A stretch of 47,108 nucleotides of DNA, taken from the NCBI RefSeq assembly GCF_028288105.1, contig NZ_JAQBOI010000250.1, positions 1-47,108 on the forward strand, written 5' to 3'. Under the pieces are notes generated by a model. It was not told the DNA's origin. It saw only the letters and a program-made list of their open reading frames with translations, and did not search any database. This DNA is from Mucilaginibacter sp. GTDB lineage: Bacteria > Bacteroidota > Bacteroidia > Sphingobacteriales > Sphingobacteriaceae. How positions within the stretch are numbered: the stretch's first letter is position 1; each line of letters opens with the position of its first letter. The position numbers and the translations under genes are program-made. Positions 1-10,361 of the stretch are shown piece by piece.

Positions 1-2004
1 ATTAATGGAAACGCGGAGATAAGCAACTTCCAAAAATCACCGGTATTTACCACGGCTATAAACGTAAGCGATTTTAATTTTAAAGGTGATACCCTTGGTA
101 ACATAGCCCTTAAAGTAAATAACCAAACTGCCAATGCCTATGCCGCTCAAATGAGCATTACAGGCAAGGGTAACCAGGTTGACCTGAATGGTATGTATTA
201 TACTTTGCCCGAAAGCAGGTTTGATATGACCCTGAATATTGTTAACCTGGGGATGAAGAGTATAGAAGGGTTTAGCTTTGGCGCTATTAAAAACTCCAGC
301 GGCAACATTACCGGGCAACTAAAAATAACGGGGACAACCACCGCACCTGCCGTGCGGGGCAATGTCAATTTTAATAAGGTGGGCTTTAACGTAAGTATGC
401 TTAACTCCTACTTCACCATGCCGCAAGAGAGCATTACGTTTAATGATGAAGGTATCCGTTTCAACGATTTTACATTGGTTGATTCTACTAATAATAAAGC
501 GGTTGTTTCTGGTTCTATCTATACCAAAACCTACACCGATTTTAAATTTGGGATGAACATCCGCTCGAATAATTTCAGGATGATAAATTCTACCAGGGCA
601 GATAACAAATTGTTTTATGGTAAACTTTTCATGGACAGCGATATCAAAATACGCGGTGATATGGCCAAGCCGGTTGTTGATGCTACGCTTACCGTTAACG
701 ATAAAACCGACATGACCTTTGTATTGCCAACCAGCGACCCGGGTGTTGAAGACCGTAAGGGTGTAGTTGAGTTTTATGATGCAAGCGCACCAAAAATGGA
801 TTCCATATTAATGGCCCGCCAGTTAGATTCGCTAAAGCAATCGGAATTAACAGGGCTTGATGTAAACGCTACTGTTAATATTGACAAAAACGCCAACTTT
901 ACCATTGTGGTTGATGAGCGCAACGGTGATGTAGTTCATCTGAAAGGTGAAGCGCACCTAAGCGGAGGTATCGACCCAAGCGGTAAAACCAGCTTAACCG
1001 GTACTTATGTGGTTAGCAGCGGTTCATACAACCTGTCATATGCCACGGTATCGCGTAAGTTTAACTTTAAACCGGGCAGTACCATCACCTGGACAGGTGA
1101 CCCAACCAGTGCTAACATTGACCTGACCGCTATCTACGTGGCTAACGTCCCACCTATCGATCTGGTAGCTAACCAACTATCAGACGAGAACCCCACTCAG
1201 TACAAGCAAAAACTACCGTTTAACGTAAACCTTAATTTGAAGGATGAGTTGATGAAACCAAACATCAGCTTTGATATTACCCTTCCGGATAGTAACTACA
1301 ACGTATCTTCTGATGTAACAACCAGGGTTGGTACCCGCCTGGCGCAAATTAGGCAAGACCCTAACGAGTTGAATAAACAGGTGCTGGGTGTATTGGTACT
1401 TGGCCATTTTATTGGTGATAACCCATTACAAAGTCAGGGTGGAAGCGCAGGCGTTGAAGGTGCTATCCGTAGTAGCGTAAGCAGCTTACTATCCGACCAA
1501 TTGAATAGCCTTGCAGGCGGCCTGATATCCGGCGTTGATTTAAACTTCGGTTTAACCTCCGGGCAGGATTATTCGTCCGGCACGGCCACGAACCGTACAG
1601 ACCTGAACGTTGGGCTATCCAAACGTTTCCTTAACGACAGGCTAACAGTATCGGTAGGCAATAATTTTAACCTGGAAGGTGCCCAGCAGGGGCAAAAAAC
1701 ATCTAACATAGCGGGTAACGTATCTGTAAATTATAAGTTGAGCAAAGACGGGCGTTACACCCTGCGTGCTTACCGTAAAGATGAGTTTGTGGTAATACAG
1801 GGACAGATCATTGAAACAGGTGTTGGTTTCTCACTTACGGTAGATTATAACCGTTTCCGCGAAATCTTCCGTAAACGTACCGAGCAGGAAAAAGCGATGC
1901 GCCGCAAATATAAAGAGGAACAAAAGATAAAAGACGAACAGGAAAAGGCATCACAGCAAAAAGACAAAGAGGACAGAACTAAGACCCAGACCACAACCTT
2001 ATGA
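1..2004 (+). CDS. tamB: TamB-like translocation/assembly module protein (DUF490), 3' part
   Basis: The frame is open from base 1, so the gene starts upstream and only the last 667 or so codons are here. The visible protein is a long run of alternating polar/hydrophobic beta segments followed by the TamB C-terminal domain (about 490-600 in this fragment, with segments such as LNVGLSKRFLNDRLTVSVG and YTLRAYRKDEF), typical of DUF490. TamB proteins span the periplasm as a hydrophobic groove and work with an Omp85 partner in lipid transport or outer-membrane protein assembly. The extreme C-terminus is a very charged Lys/Glu/Gln tail, probably disordered, that is not part of the canonical domain. 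The stop overlaps the tamL start by 4 bp, so the two are translationally coupled, as expected for a Tam pair. Confidence 0.9.
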   Translation: MNGNAEISNFQKSPVFTTAINVSDFNFKGDTLGNIALKVNNQTANAYAAQMSITGKGNQVDLNGMYYTLPESRFDMTLNIVNLGMKSIEGFSFGAIKNSSGNITGQLKITGTTTAPAVRGNVNFNKVGFNVSMLNSYFTMPQESITFNDEGIRFNDFTLVDSTNNKAVVSGSIYTKTYTDFKFGMNIRSNNFRMINSTRADNKLFYGKLFMDSDIKIRGDMAKPVVDATLTVNDKTDMTFVLPTSDPGVEDRKGVVEFYDASAPKMDSILMARQLDSLKQSELTGLDVNATVNIDKNANFTIVVDERNGDVVHLKGEAHLSGGIDPSGKTSLTGTYVVSSGSYNLSYATVSRKFNFKPGSTITWTGDPTSANIDLTAIYVANVPPIDLVANQLSDENPTQYKQKLPFNVNLNLKDELMKPNISFDITLPDSNYNVSSDVTTRVGTRLAQIRQDPNELNKQVLGVLVLGHFIGDNPLQSQGGSAGVEGAIRSSVSSLLSDQLNSLAGGLISGVDLNFGLTSGQDYSSGTATNRTDLNVGLSKRFLNDRLTVSVGNNFNLEGAQQGQKTSNIAGNVSVNYKLSKDGRYTLRAYRKDEFVVIQGQIIETGVGFSLTVDYNRFREIFRKRTEQEKAMRRKYKEEQKIKDEQEKASQQKDKEDRTKTQTTTL

Positions 2005-4259
2005 TAAAACGTATAATATATTTGCTATCACTGGCTGTAATACTAAACGCTTGTAGTACCACCAAATACGTACCCGAGGGTGAAAAACTATATACCGGCG
2101 GTACAGTTAAGGTTGAAGATAAAGCTATATCAGGCGGGGATGCTAAAGACCTAAGTAACGAAATGAAGGCATTAATACGCCCTAAGCCAAATTCATCGTT
2201 ATTGGGGATGCGAATAAAGTTGTGGTTATATTACAAAACAAAAAACCGCCATGGTTTTATACAAAAGTTTTTAAGCAAATATGGCGAACCACCAGTATAT
2301 GTAAGTCAGGTAGATTTGGCTAAGAACAGCGAAATTATGACAAACCGCCTGCAGAACGAAAGCTACTTTCAAGCTGCAGTAAGCGGTGACACCGTTGGTA
2401 AAAAGAAAACCGCCAAAGCTATATTTACCGCGTTGCCCGGCCCTTCATACACCATACGCAATGTTACTTTCCCAAGTGCTACAGATAACAGTTTGGATAC
2501 CGCCATTAAAGGTACTACGGCTGGTACTCTTTTAAAACCCGGCGATAAGTACAACCTTGATGTTATTAAATCTGAAAGGATACGTATTGATGCCAGGTTA
2601 AAGGAAGAAGGCTTTTTTTATTTTGCGCCCGAACAATTAATAGTTAGGGTTGATAGTACCGTGGATAAGCATAAAGTAGACCTGGTTGTAAAAATTAAGG
2701 AGACCACCCCCGAAGAGGCACGCGAGATATATACGATAAGGAACATTTATGTTTATCCAAATTACTCGTTAAGGGATACTTCGTTAAAATTAGACCAAGC
2801 CCAGGCATACCGCTGGTATAATATTATTGACCCACGTAAAACCGCACGGCCATACCTTTTTGCTAATACGGTATTATTACACCCTAACGATGTGTATAGC
2901 CGCACAATTCATAACAACTCGCTAAACAGGTTTGTTAATCTGGGGCCATACCGCTATGTAAAAAACAGGTTTGAAGACGTAACACCCGATTCGCCAAAGT
3001 TAGACGTATACTACTTTCTAACACCCTACAAACGCAAATCGTTACAGGCAGAGATTATAGGCCGTACTACCTCCGCTAACTACACCGGCACACAAATAAA
3101 TTTAAGCTGGCGAAACCGCAATGCATTTAAAGGCGGCGAGTTGTTAACCGTTACCCTTTTTGGTAGTACCGATGTGCAGATTGGGGGCCAAAATAATGGC
3201 TTTAATGTTTACCAGTATGGCGTACAAACCAGCCTTTCGTGGCCGCGCTTAATTCCGTTCAACATCAAATCATCAAATGCATATATACCACGTACTGTAG
3301 TTACATTGGGCTATACCTCGGTTGTTAGGCAAAAACTGTATTCGCTTAACTCCTTTACCGGATCATTTGGTTACCAGTTTAAAACAGACGTGCATAAATT
3401 GCACGAACTAAATATATTGGAGGCAACATTTGTAAAACCAAGAAATATAGATAGCCTTTATAGGGATAGTATCAATAATCCCAACAATCGTAACCCATCG
3501 CTTAAACACGTTATCGATCCTCAATTCACGTTGGGCCCAAGCTATGCCTATACATTTGATAACACTACCGAAGATTACCGCACTAACAGCATTTATTTCC
3601 GCGGGAAGCTGAGTTTATCAAACAATTTATATGGTATTATAAGTGGTGCCGACACGCTTGGCGGCAAGCCAAAAAAGTTGTTTGGCACCATATTTAACCA
3701 GTACGTTAAGGCCGAAAGTGAGATAAGGTTTTTCCATAAATTGAGCACCAGCAGTAAAATTGCTACCAGGTTTCTTGTGGGCGTTGGCTTACCTTATGGC
3801 AACTCTACCATTTTACCATATAACCAGCAATTTTTTATTGGCGGCCCTAACAGTTTAAGGGGCTTTAGGCCAAGGTCTATTGGGCCAGGCACGGTTGACC
3901 CTACCCCGCTTGGCGGCAACAGCTTTATTGCAGACCAAAGCGGCGACATAAAACTGGAGGCTAATATAGAATATCGCCAAAAGCTATTCAGTATTGTATA
4001 CGGCGCTTTATTTGCCGATGCAGGTAATATATGGAATGCTAAACCCCATCAGCCCGGCGGAACATTTGGCCCCAAATTTTTAACTCAACTGGCCGTTGAT
4101 GCCGGCTTTGGTTTAAGGTTTGATGCCACAATACTGGTATTACGTACCGATTTGGGTTTCCCGCTTGTTAGGCCCTATACCCCTGCTGGTGGATCGCGTA
4201 CAATAAGCCCAAGCTTTAAAAACAGTATCTTAAATATTGCCATAGGATATCCGTTTTAA
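2001..4259 (+). CDS. tamL: TamL: lipid-anchored Omp85/BamA-family outer-membrane protein
   Basis: A 752-residue protein starting with a lipoprotein signal (lipobox LNACS, Cys18), followed by a POTRA-like region (about 40-330) and an Omp85 surface-antigen barrel (about 340-752). Seen in the barrel: the GGPNSLRGFRPRSIGPG stretch, equivalent to the conserved loop-6 RGF motif of BamA/TamA, and a C-terminal Phe, typical of a last beta strand recognised by BAM. The lipid anchor is the feature that separates Bacteroidota TamL from proteobacterial TamA. The 4-bp overlap with tamB implies a TamB-TamL complex. Its exact substrates cannot be read from sequence. Start choice is secure because the overlap and the signal peptide agree. 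Confidence 0.9.
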   Translation: MIKRIIYLLSLAVILNACSTTKYVPEGEKLYTGGTVKVEDKAISGGDAKDLSNEMKALIRPKPNSSLLGMRIKLWLYYKTKNRHGFIQKFLSKYGEPPVYVSQVDLAKNSEIMTNRLQNESYFQAAVSGDTVGKKKTAKAIFTALPGPSYTIRNVTFPSATDNSLDTAIKGTTAGTLLKPGDKYNLDVIKSERIRIDARLKEEGFFYFAPEQLIVRVDSTVDKHKVDLVVKIKETTPEEAREIYTIRNIYVYPNYSLRDTSLKLDQAQAYRWYNIIDPRKTARPYLFANTVLLHPNDVYSRTIHNNSLNRFVNLGPYRYVKNRFEDVTPDSPKLDVYYFLTPYKRKSLQAEIIGRTTSANYTGTQINLSWRNRNAFKGGELLTVTLFGSTDVQIGGQNNGFNVYQYGVQTSLSWPRLIPFNIKSSNAYIPRTVVTLGYTSVVRQKLYSLNSFTGSFGYQFKTDVHKLHELNILEATFVKPRNIDSLYRDSINNPNNRNPSLKHVIDPQFTLGPSYAYTFDNTTEDYRTNSIYFRGKLSLSNNLYGIISGADTLGGKPKKLFGTIFNQYVKAESEIRFFHKLSTSSKIATRFLVGVGLPYGNSTILPYNQQFFIGGPNSLRGFRPRSIGPGTVDPTPLGGNSFIADQSGDIKLEANIEYRQKLFSIVYGALFADAGNIWNAKPHQPGGTFGPKFLTQLAVDAGFGLRFDATILVLRTDLGFPLVRPYTPAGGSRTISPSFKNSILNIAIGYPF

Positions 4260-4348
4260 GCAAATAGTGAAATGTTGATTAGTGCGTTTGTGATTGGTAT
4301 ATTGCCGAACCTTAACCTGCCAATAACTAATGGTAGCAATTAAATTTA

Positions 4349-4780
4349 ATGACCAAAAGAACCGTTTCCGTTCCGCTAAATATTATCGACTTGCATGGCG
4401 ATGGCTTTCATCCAGTGCTGGATATTGTGGTATTTAATAAGCCCTTTAAAGTGGTGCTGGATACCGGCGCTTCACGTACCGCGTTTGATCACGAGCTTTT
4501 GGTACAAGCTAATGAGGAAGCGGCTATTATCGCCAGCGAACGGCTGTCAACCGGGCTGGGCACCAATACCATGGAATCATCCACAGCTATTATCGAAAAC
4601 ATTTGGATAGGTGATCTGCTCCTCCCCGAAATGGAAGTGGCCGTGCTTAACCTATCTACCATCAATGTAGCCTATCGCGAAATGGGGCACCCCGAGGTGT
4701 TGGGTGTTTTAGGCAGCGATATACTGATGAAGTACAATGCCGTGGTAGATTTTGGGAAGAAACGGTTATTGCTGAAGTAA
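4349..4780 (+). CDS. Small retropepsin-like aspartic protease (clan AA)
   Basis: A 143-residue protein with the catalytic triad DTG at residues 38-40 in the context VVLDTGASRTAFD, and a second family signature near the C-terminus (VLGVLGSDILMKYNAVVDF, about 116-134). This is the single-lobe retropepsin/clan AA fold, which must dimerise to form an active site. There is no signal peptide or membrane segment, so it is probably cytoplasmic. It follows tamL by 89 bp on the same strand and may be transcribed with it, but no functional link is implied. It converges with the next gene, with only 17 bp between stops and no terminator hairpin visible. Confidence 0.8.
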   Translation: MTKRTVSVPLNIIDLHGDGFHPVLDIVVFNKPFKVVLDTGASRTAFDHELLVQANEEAAIIASERLSTGLGTNTMESSTAIIENIWIGDLLLPEMEVAVLNLSTINVAYREMGHPEVLGVLGSDILMKYNAVVDFGKKRLLLK

Positions 4781-4797
4781 ACCTTGCGAATATAACT

Positions 4798-5493
4798 CTA
4801 TACCACTTCTCTTTTTATAATTTGATTGCAGAGGCGTAAACAGCTTAAGTTAGTTATCATAAAAAATATGAGCACCACCACCAATGCCGGCAACGGGAGA
4901 AATTTTAATGAGTTATAATAATTATCGTCCGTATTACGGCTACCTGCTAAATAAAAAAAATGAGGTAAATAAAAAATGCTGTTTAGCAGCATAGCCGGCA
5001 AATACGTTTGCCCTATAAGATGCGCCTTTAATAACGACTTTCTGCCCTTATCTACTTTTATCTTTTTAGTGACGGCTATAAAAGTGTAGATGAGCGGCGA
5101 AAAAGCCAGTATAGCTATTGAAGTTATAAAAATTTTATGTACCAGTTTAGTATCGGGCATCACAAAACTCAGGCCTACACATATTGCGGTAAAAACCAAT
5201 AATGACCAGGTTAGGTACCCCGCAAAAATGGTTTTAAACGTTTTGCCCATAAGCTTACGGTATATTTTCTCCTGCCCGGTAGCTAATTCCTCAATACCAA
5301 CATAACCGTTAAAATGATCATCAACTACGTTTTGAAAAACTATTTCGATGCGTCTGGTATCCCCTTCTTTACGTTTAACCTCAATGCCCGTAACAATGTG
5401 GTCAAATATCTCATTATATATTTCCTGGTATTTGATATCGTATATCTTCATACGGTCAGTTACCCATTGTAGTTCTTCTGGCGATAGTATCAT
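4798..5493 (-). CDS. PadR-linked membrane protein, HAAS-like N-terminus (paralogue 2)
   Basis: A 231-residue protein with a soluble N-terminal helical region of about 85 residues (including IYDIKYQEIYNEIFDHIV), then about four hydrophobic segments (about 90-112, 118-140, 163-180, 195-215). The N-terminus matches that of the upstream neighbour (YxExYxEIxDHIxxxIE), so the two are tandem paralogues. In known PadR operons the partner is often a membrane protein with a HAAS/DUF1700-type helical domain at its N-terminus, and this arrangement looks like that. It overlaps the upstream gene by 4 bp. I infer a membrane sensor or effector controlled by PadR; the biochemical function is unknown. Confidence 0.75.
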   Translation of the reverse strand: MILSPEELQWVTDRMKIYDIKYQEIYNEIFDHIVTGIEVKRKEGDTRRIEIVFQNVVDDHFNGYVGIEELATGQEKIYRKLMGKTFKTIFAGYLTWSLLVFTAICVGLSFVMPDTKLVHKIFITSIAILAFSPLIYTFIAVTKKIKVDKGRKSLLKAHLIGQTYLPAMLLNSIFYLPHFFYLAGSRNTDDNYYNSLKFLPLPALVVVLIFFMITNLSCLRLCNQIIKREVV

Positions 5494-6164
5494 TTGGCTA
5501 TAGCTGCATTTTTAAATTCACTCCTATACAATTTATATAAAGCCACGTTGTAAATAACGCCAAACAACAGCAATACAGTAGCGCTGTAATGATTTGTATT
5601 TTGCCATACTTTATAAAATGGGGTGTATACCCAAATCGTAAGTATTACAAAAATACGTAATGGCATGCCGGCCAATGTTTCAAACAATCTGTCTTTGGCC
5701 GACTTTTTAATGGTACCTAAAATATACCCCATGTTGTATAACCGCATCAAATAAATAACACCCGGAACAAAAATTATCAAAGCAAACATTACAGCAAATA
5801 TGCATTCGGTAATAAACGCGCCAAACCTCATTTGCGATAAAAGATAATATGCAGCTAACGCGAAACCCGCTGTATATAATAAAGACGGAGCCTTAAAGCA
5901 GCCTACAAAATAGTCGGCAAACTTGCGAAGGCAATCTTTAACCAATGCGTTTTTACTGGTTCTTTCGGCTTTGAGTAAATTTTTAGCGCTGCCAAAATCA
6001 CCGTTAATGATGTTATTTACAGCATCCTCGAACGAAATATTTTCCGGTTGATGTTCAATTGCTGATAAGATATGGTCGTAGATCTCTTCGTAAGTTTCCC
6101 GGTAGTTTAAAGTTTTATGCAGATAGCCCTGCAATACCTTTAGCTGTTGCTCGGTAGGTTTCAT
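5490..6164 (-). CDS. PadR-linked membrane protein, HAAS-like N-terminus (paralogue 1)
   Basis: A 224-residue protein with an N-terminal helical domain (residues 1-70, including YRETYEEIYDHILSAIEH) similar to a HAAS/DUF1700 fold, then about four hydrophobic segments (about 95-112, 117-140, 170-186, 193-210). It overlaps the PadR gene upstream and its paralogue downstream by 4 bp each, giving a tightly coupled three-gene operon. The pairing of a PadR regulator with such proteins is well known in Firmicutes and Bacteroidota and is commonly linked to membrane stress or small-molecule response. No catalytic motif is visible. Confidence 0.75.
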   Translation of the reverse strand: MKPTEQQLKVLQGYLHKTLNYRETYEEIYDHILSAIEHQPENISFEDAVNNIINGDFGSAKNLLKAERTSKNALVKDCLRKFADYFVGCFKAPSLLYTAGFALAAYYLLSQMRFGAFITECIFAVMFALIIFVPGVIYLMRLYNMGYILGTIKKSAKDRLFETLAGMPLRIFVILTIWVYTPFYKVWQNTNHYSATVLLLFGVIYNVALYKLYRSEFKNAAIAK

Positions 6165-6499
6165 TTAGTCGCCGGTTTAAGGTTTAACAATGTTTGTAGT
6201 TGATCAATAAACGCCTGGGCCTCGGTTAATTTGCTGGTTACCTCTTTTCCTCCCTGTTCGGTAAGGCGGTAATATTTGCGTACACGATTATCAACCACCT
6301 GAGTAAATGTCTCCAAGAAACCATCTGCCTCCAGTTTATGCAAAGCGGGGTATAAGGCCCCTTCGGTAAGCATCATCCCGCCTTCTGATACTTCTTTTAC
6401 CTTTTGGGTTATTTCGTACCCATACATCTGGTCGTTATCCTCCAGTAGTTTTAAAATGATGGTTTGCAGGCTACCTTTTAGTAATGGATTAGTGCTCAT
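6161..6499 (-). CDS. PadR-family winged-helix transcriptional regulator
   Basis: A 112-residue PadR protein. The winged helix is plain: LKGSLQTIILKLLEDNDQMY, then the YGYEITQKV recognition region, and the signature MLTEGALYPALHKLEADGFL around residues 42-61, followed by the beta wing (VRKYYRLTEQG). It has only a short C-terminal helix, as in subfamily-2 PadR proteins such as LmrR. It is first in an operon with two membrane proteins and probably represses that operon from the palindrome just upstream of its start. The minus strand reads TATATTTG four bases before the ATG, which would be a -7 element giving an almost leaderless transcript. Confidence 0.9.
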   Translation of the reverse strand: MSTNPLLKGSLQTIILKLLEDNDQMYGYEITQKVKEVSEGGMMLTEGALYPALHKLEADGFLETFTQVVDNRVRKYYRLTEQGGKEVTSKLTEAQAFIDQLQTLLNLKPATK

Positions 6500-6516
6500 G
6501 ACTCAAATATATAAAT

Positions 6517-6551
6517 AATTTATATACATAAGGAAATTATGTATATAAATT
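6517..6551. promoter_or_regulatory. Perfect 15-bp inverted repeat, probable PadR operator
   Basis: The arms AATTTATATACATAA (6517-6531) and TTATGTATATAAATT (6537-6551) are exact reverse complements separated by GGAAA. The site lies 18-52 bp upstream of the PadR ATG and just upstream of a possible -7 element (CAAATATA at 6504-6511, read on the minus strand), so bound protein would block RNA polymerase. It contains the ACAT/ATGT half-site words seen in PadR-family operators, although here they are arranged ACAT-N9-ATGT. Autoregulation is an inference. Confidence 0.7.
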
Positions 6552-6641
6552 TAAAAGTAAGTTTTAATACGATTGGTCATGGGTGAGCCAGTCCAATCAT
6601 CTACGTGGGCAAATCCTTCGGCAAGCCCTCGGATAACATCA

Positions 6642-6670
6642 TAAAAAAAGCCCTGCTTTTCAGCAGGGCT
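6642..6670 (-). terminator. Rho-independent terminator of gyrB
   Basis: An 8-bp perfect stem AGCCCTGC (6649-6656) / GCAGGGCT (6663-6670) with a 6-nt loop. Read on the minus strand it is followed by a run of seven T residues (A7 at 6642-6648 on the plus strand). It lies 23 bp past the gyrB stop. Confidence 0.9.
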
Positions 6671-6692
6671 TTATATATCGGCACAAATACGC

Positions 6693-8657
<1,965 letters not shown>

Positions 8658-8695
8658 TTAATACAATAACCTTTCTCCAAGTGGAGTTCTATACA

Positions 8696-8760
8696 CAAAA
8701 ATACGATTTTTGCTTCATATTACGTTGAATATTGTGCAACATTAGTGCGATTGTGGATAA
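8696..8760 (-). promoter_or_regulatory. Upstream region of gyrB: -7-like element and a DnaA box
   Basis: On the minus strand TATTTTTG (plus strand CAAAAATA, 8696-8703) fits the Bacteroidota -7 consensus TAnnTTTG about 45 bp before the gyrB ATG. No good TTG -33 element is seen at the expected distance. About 50 bp further upstream is TTATCCACA (minus strand; 8752-8760), an exact match to the classical DnaA box. A single box suggests regulation by DnaA at most, not an origin. Confidence 0.4.
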
Positions 8761-8790
8761 ATATGACTAATAATAAACATGTTAATTAAT

Positions 8791-8823
8791 GGTTAGGAAA
8801 CTTGTGATGAAAGATTATATTTG
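8791..8823 (+). promoter_or_regulatory. Possible promoter of the OmpH-like gene
   Basis: TATATTTG at 8816-8823 matches the Bacteroidota -7 consensus TAnnTTTG. A weak -33 counterpart (GGTTAGG, 8791-8797) lies about 20 bp upstream. The ATG follows 26 bp after the -7 element. The -33 match is poor. Confidence 0.4.
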
Positions 8824-8849
8824 TCAAAATTTTTTTTAAGATAAACAGA

Positions 8850-9449
8850 ATGAAAATCAAGGCCTCAATTGTTACAAAATCAGTATTAGCATTATTAATT
8901 GCTGCAGGTGTATCTGCTTGTAACCAAAATAAAACAGATAGCAAACCAGCTGCTGCAACTACTGCAGGTACCGGTGCTACAACCCCTGAAATTGTTTACA
9001 TAAACCAGGATTCGTTAGTATCTAAATACGATTACATTAAGGACATGAATAAACGCCTTGATGATAAAGGTAAGGCTGCACAAACTGATGTTGCATCACG
9101 CCAGCAAGCTATTCAACGTGAAATTGCAGAATATCAAAAAGCTGCCCCTACCATGCCTGCCGATCAACGCCAGGCTACTGAGCAACGCCTGCAACGTAAG
9201 GGACAAGAGTTTCAGCAATACCAGCAAAATGCAGGTGCGCAGGTTCAAAATGATCAACTAAGCGAGCAAACTAAGCTTTACGATAAATTGGTAGATTTTA
9301 CTAAAGCTTATGCTAAAGAAAAAGGTTATAAAATGGTATTAACTACTCAAAAAGGTAACACTAACGTTTTATTTGCAGACCCAAGTCTTGATGTAACTGC
9401 TGATGTTGTAAAAAGATTAAACGAAGCTTATGCTAAAGACAAAAAATAA
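8850..9449 (+). CDS. OmpH/Skp-family periplasmic chaperone-like lipoprotein
   Basis: A 199-residue protein with a signal peptide and lipobox (GVSAC, Cys24), a low-complexity Ala/Thr linker (about 30-45), then an OmpH domain: the first strand EIVYINQDSLVSKYDYIKDM (47-66), a long Gln-rich coiled coil (about 70-140), and the closing segment KEKGYKMVLTTQKGNTNVLFADPSLDVT. Skp/OmpH proteins form jellyfish-like trimers that hold unfolded outer-membrane proteins in the periplasm. A lipid-anchored version with a linker is common in Bacteroidota but differs from soluble Skp. It has its own promoter candidate and a strong terminator. Confidence 0.85.
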   Translation: MKIKASIVTKSVLALLIAAGVSACNQNKTDSKPAAATTAGTGATTPEIVYINQDSLVSKYDYIKDMNKRLDDKGKAAQTDVASRQQAIQREIAEYQKAAPTMPADQRQATEQRLQRKGQEFQQYQQNAGAQVQNDQLSEQTKLYDKLVDFTKAYAKEKGYKMVLTTQKGNTNVLFADPSLDVTADVVKRLNEAYAKDKK

Positions 9450-9455
9450 TGAAAA

Positions 9456-9486
9456 TGTGCAGATATGCTAATATGCAGATGTGCAG
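9456..9486. repeat. Short reiterated-word repeat after ompH
   Basis: Just past the stop codon the words TGTGCAGATATGC, TATGCAGAT and GTGCAG follow one another, so TGCAG occurs three times in about 30 bp. It resembles the other reiterated-word intergenic repeats in this window (39570-39665, 45401-45472) in style but not in sequence. No coding role is visible. Confidence 0.5.
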
Positions 9487-9506
9487 GTTGTAAATAAAAA
9501 TCAATG

Positions 9507-9536
9507 AAAACCCCAGCTTTTTAGTTGGGGTTTTTT
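9507..9536 (+). terminator. Rho-independent terminator after the OmpH-like gene
   Basis: The stem AAAACCCCAGC (9507-9517) pairs with GTTGGGGTTTT (9524-9534) with one G-U wobble and a 6-nt loop, followed by six T residues (9531-9536). The A-rich left side would also allow it to work on the other strand. It ends 14 bp before the guaD start, so guaD needs its own promoter or read-through. Confidence 0.85.
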
Positions 9537-9549
9537 AATTTAGACTGAT

Positions 9550-10029
9550 ATGGAAGATAAAGGCAACGAAAAATTTATGCAGATGGCTATTGACCTGTCT
9601 GAATATAATGTAAAACAGGCGCAGGGTGGCCCTTTTGGTGCGGTAATCGTAAAGGATGGTATGGTTGTGGCACGCAGCGCAAACAAAGTTGTTACGCAAA
9701 ACGACCCTACCGCGCATGCCGAAGTATCTGTTATACGTTTGGCCTGCCAGGAGCTGGGTACTTATGATTTAGAAGGCTGTGAGATATATACCAGTTGCGA
9801 GCCCTGCCCCATGTGCCTTGGTGCAATATATTGGGCACGTATTAGCAAAATATATTATGCCAATACAAAGAAGGATGCCGCCGACATTGGCTTTGACGAT
9901 CATTTTATTTATGATGAACTGATACAACCAATGGAAAAACGCAAACTCCCTTTCGTACAACTAATGCGGACCGAAGCCTTTGCTGTGTTTAAACAGTGGG
10001 AGATATCAGAAAGTAAAACAGATTATTGA
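9550..10029 (+). CDS. guaD: Guanine deaminase (cytidine deaminase fold)
   Basis: A 159-residue protein of the CDA/nucleoside deaminase superfamily. Zinc ligands and the catalytic acid are seen as HAE (His56, Glu58) and PCPMC (Cys86, Cys89). The surrounding stretches NDPTAHAEVSVIRLAC, YTSCEPCPMCLGAIYWAR and IGFDDHFIYDEL closely match Bacillus GuaD-type guanine deaminases, which convert guanine to xanthine, more than TadA or cytosine deaminase. The C-terminus, which contributes to substrate selection in GuaD, is present. The protein has no signal and is cytoplasmic. The start lies only 14 bp after the upstream terminator. Confidence 0.85.
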   Translation: MEDKGNEKFMQMAIDLSEYNVKQAQGGPFGAVIVKDGMVVARSANKVVTQNDPTAHAEVSVIRLACQELGTYDLEGCEIYTSCEPCPMCLGAIYWARISKIYYANTKKDAADIGFDDHFIYDELIQPMEKRKLPFVQLMRTEAFAVFKQWEISESKTDY

Positions 10030-10361
10030 TATAAAAGGCGCCATTGCGAGCGATAGCGTGGCAATCTCTTTAAGCTATTCGTTTATGCTACACGCGAGGA
10101 TACCTGTTGCGCCAAAGCCTATCGGCCGATTTCATTATCCATAACAGTTTTTTATAATATTCCATTCCGGAATATAACTCCCAATTACTTTGCACATTGG
10201 GTAAGGGAACCCTTATATATTTTGTTTCTCTTTCAACAATTCATTAACAATTGCTAATCAGATATATAATGTGTAAATTTATTATACCAATAAGCCTAAG
10301 TGATAATATTTCAGAGTAGTTAGAATCTTAGGTGTTTTATCTCACATTTAAACTTAATCAT
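10030..10361. other. 332-bp intergenic region with palindromes
   Basis: No plausible gene is seen. It holds a dispersed-repeat fragment at 10042-10068 (listed separately), a perfect 10-bp palindrome ATTCCGGAAT (10164-10173) nested in a looser ATATTCC/GGAATAT repeat, and TAAGGG-AA-CCCTTA (10202-10215). The rest is AT-rich and probably carries the promoter of the following lipoprotein gene, but no convincing -33/-7 pair stands out. Confidence 0.5.
10042..10068. repeat. Dispersed ATTGCGAG...GCAATCTC-type repeat
   Basis: CATTGCGAGCGATAGCGTGG followed by CAATCTC forms an imperfect hairpin (ATTGC at 10043-10047 with GCAAT at 10061-10065). This word set resembles short palindromic repeats scattered in intergenic DNA of many bacteria, including Bacteroidota. 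Only one copy lies in this window, so the repeat status rests on recognition, not on copies seen here. Confidence 0.5.

Noticed and set aside
5090..5305. Open frames antisense to real genes, for example here and at 22860-23237, 24714-25037 and 39112-39513
   Set aside because: They lie opposite genes with clear family motifs, and their translations show no recognisable domain or signal.
8696..8823. Possible replication origin at the DnaA box between gyrB and the OmpH-like gene
   Set aside because: Only one box is seen, with no DnaA cluster, no dnaA gene and no clear unwinding element.
9456..9534. Riboswitch or small RNA upstream of guaD
   Set aside because: No purine riboswitch core is visible. 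The region is a short repeat plus the terminator of the upstream gene.
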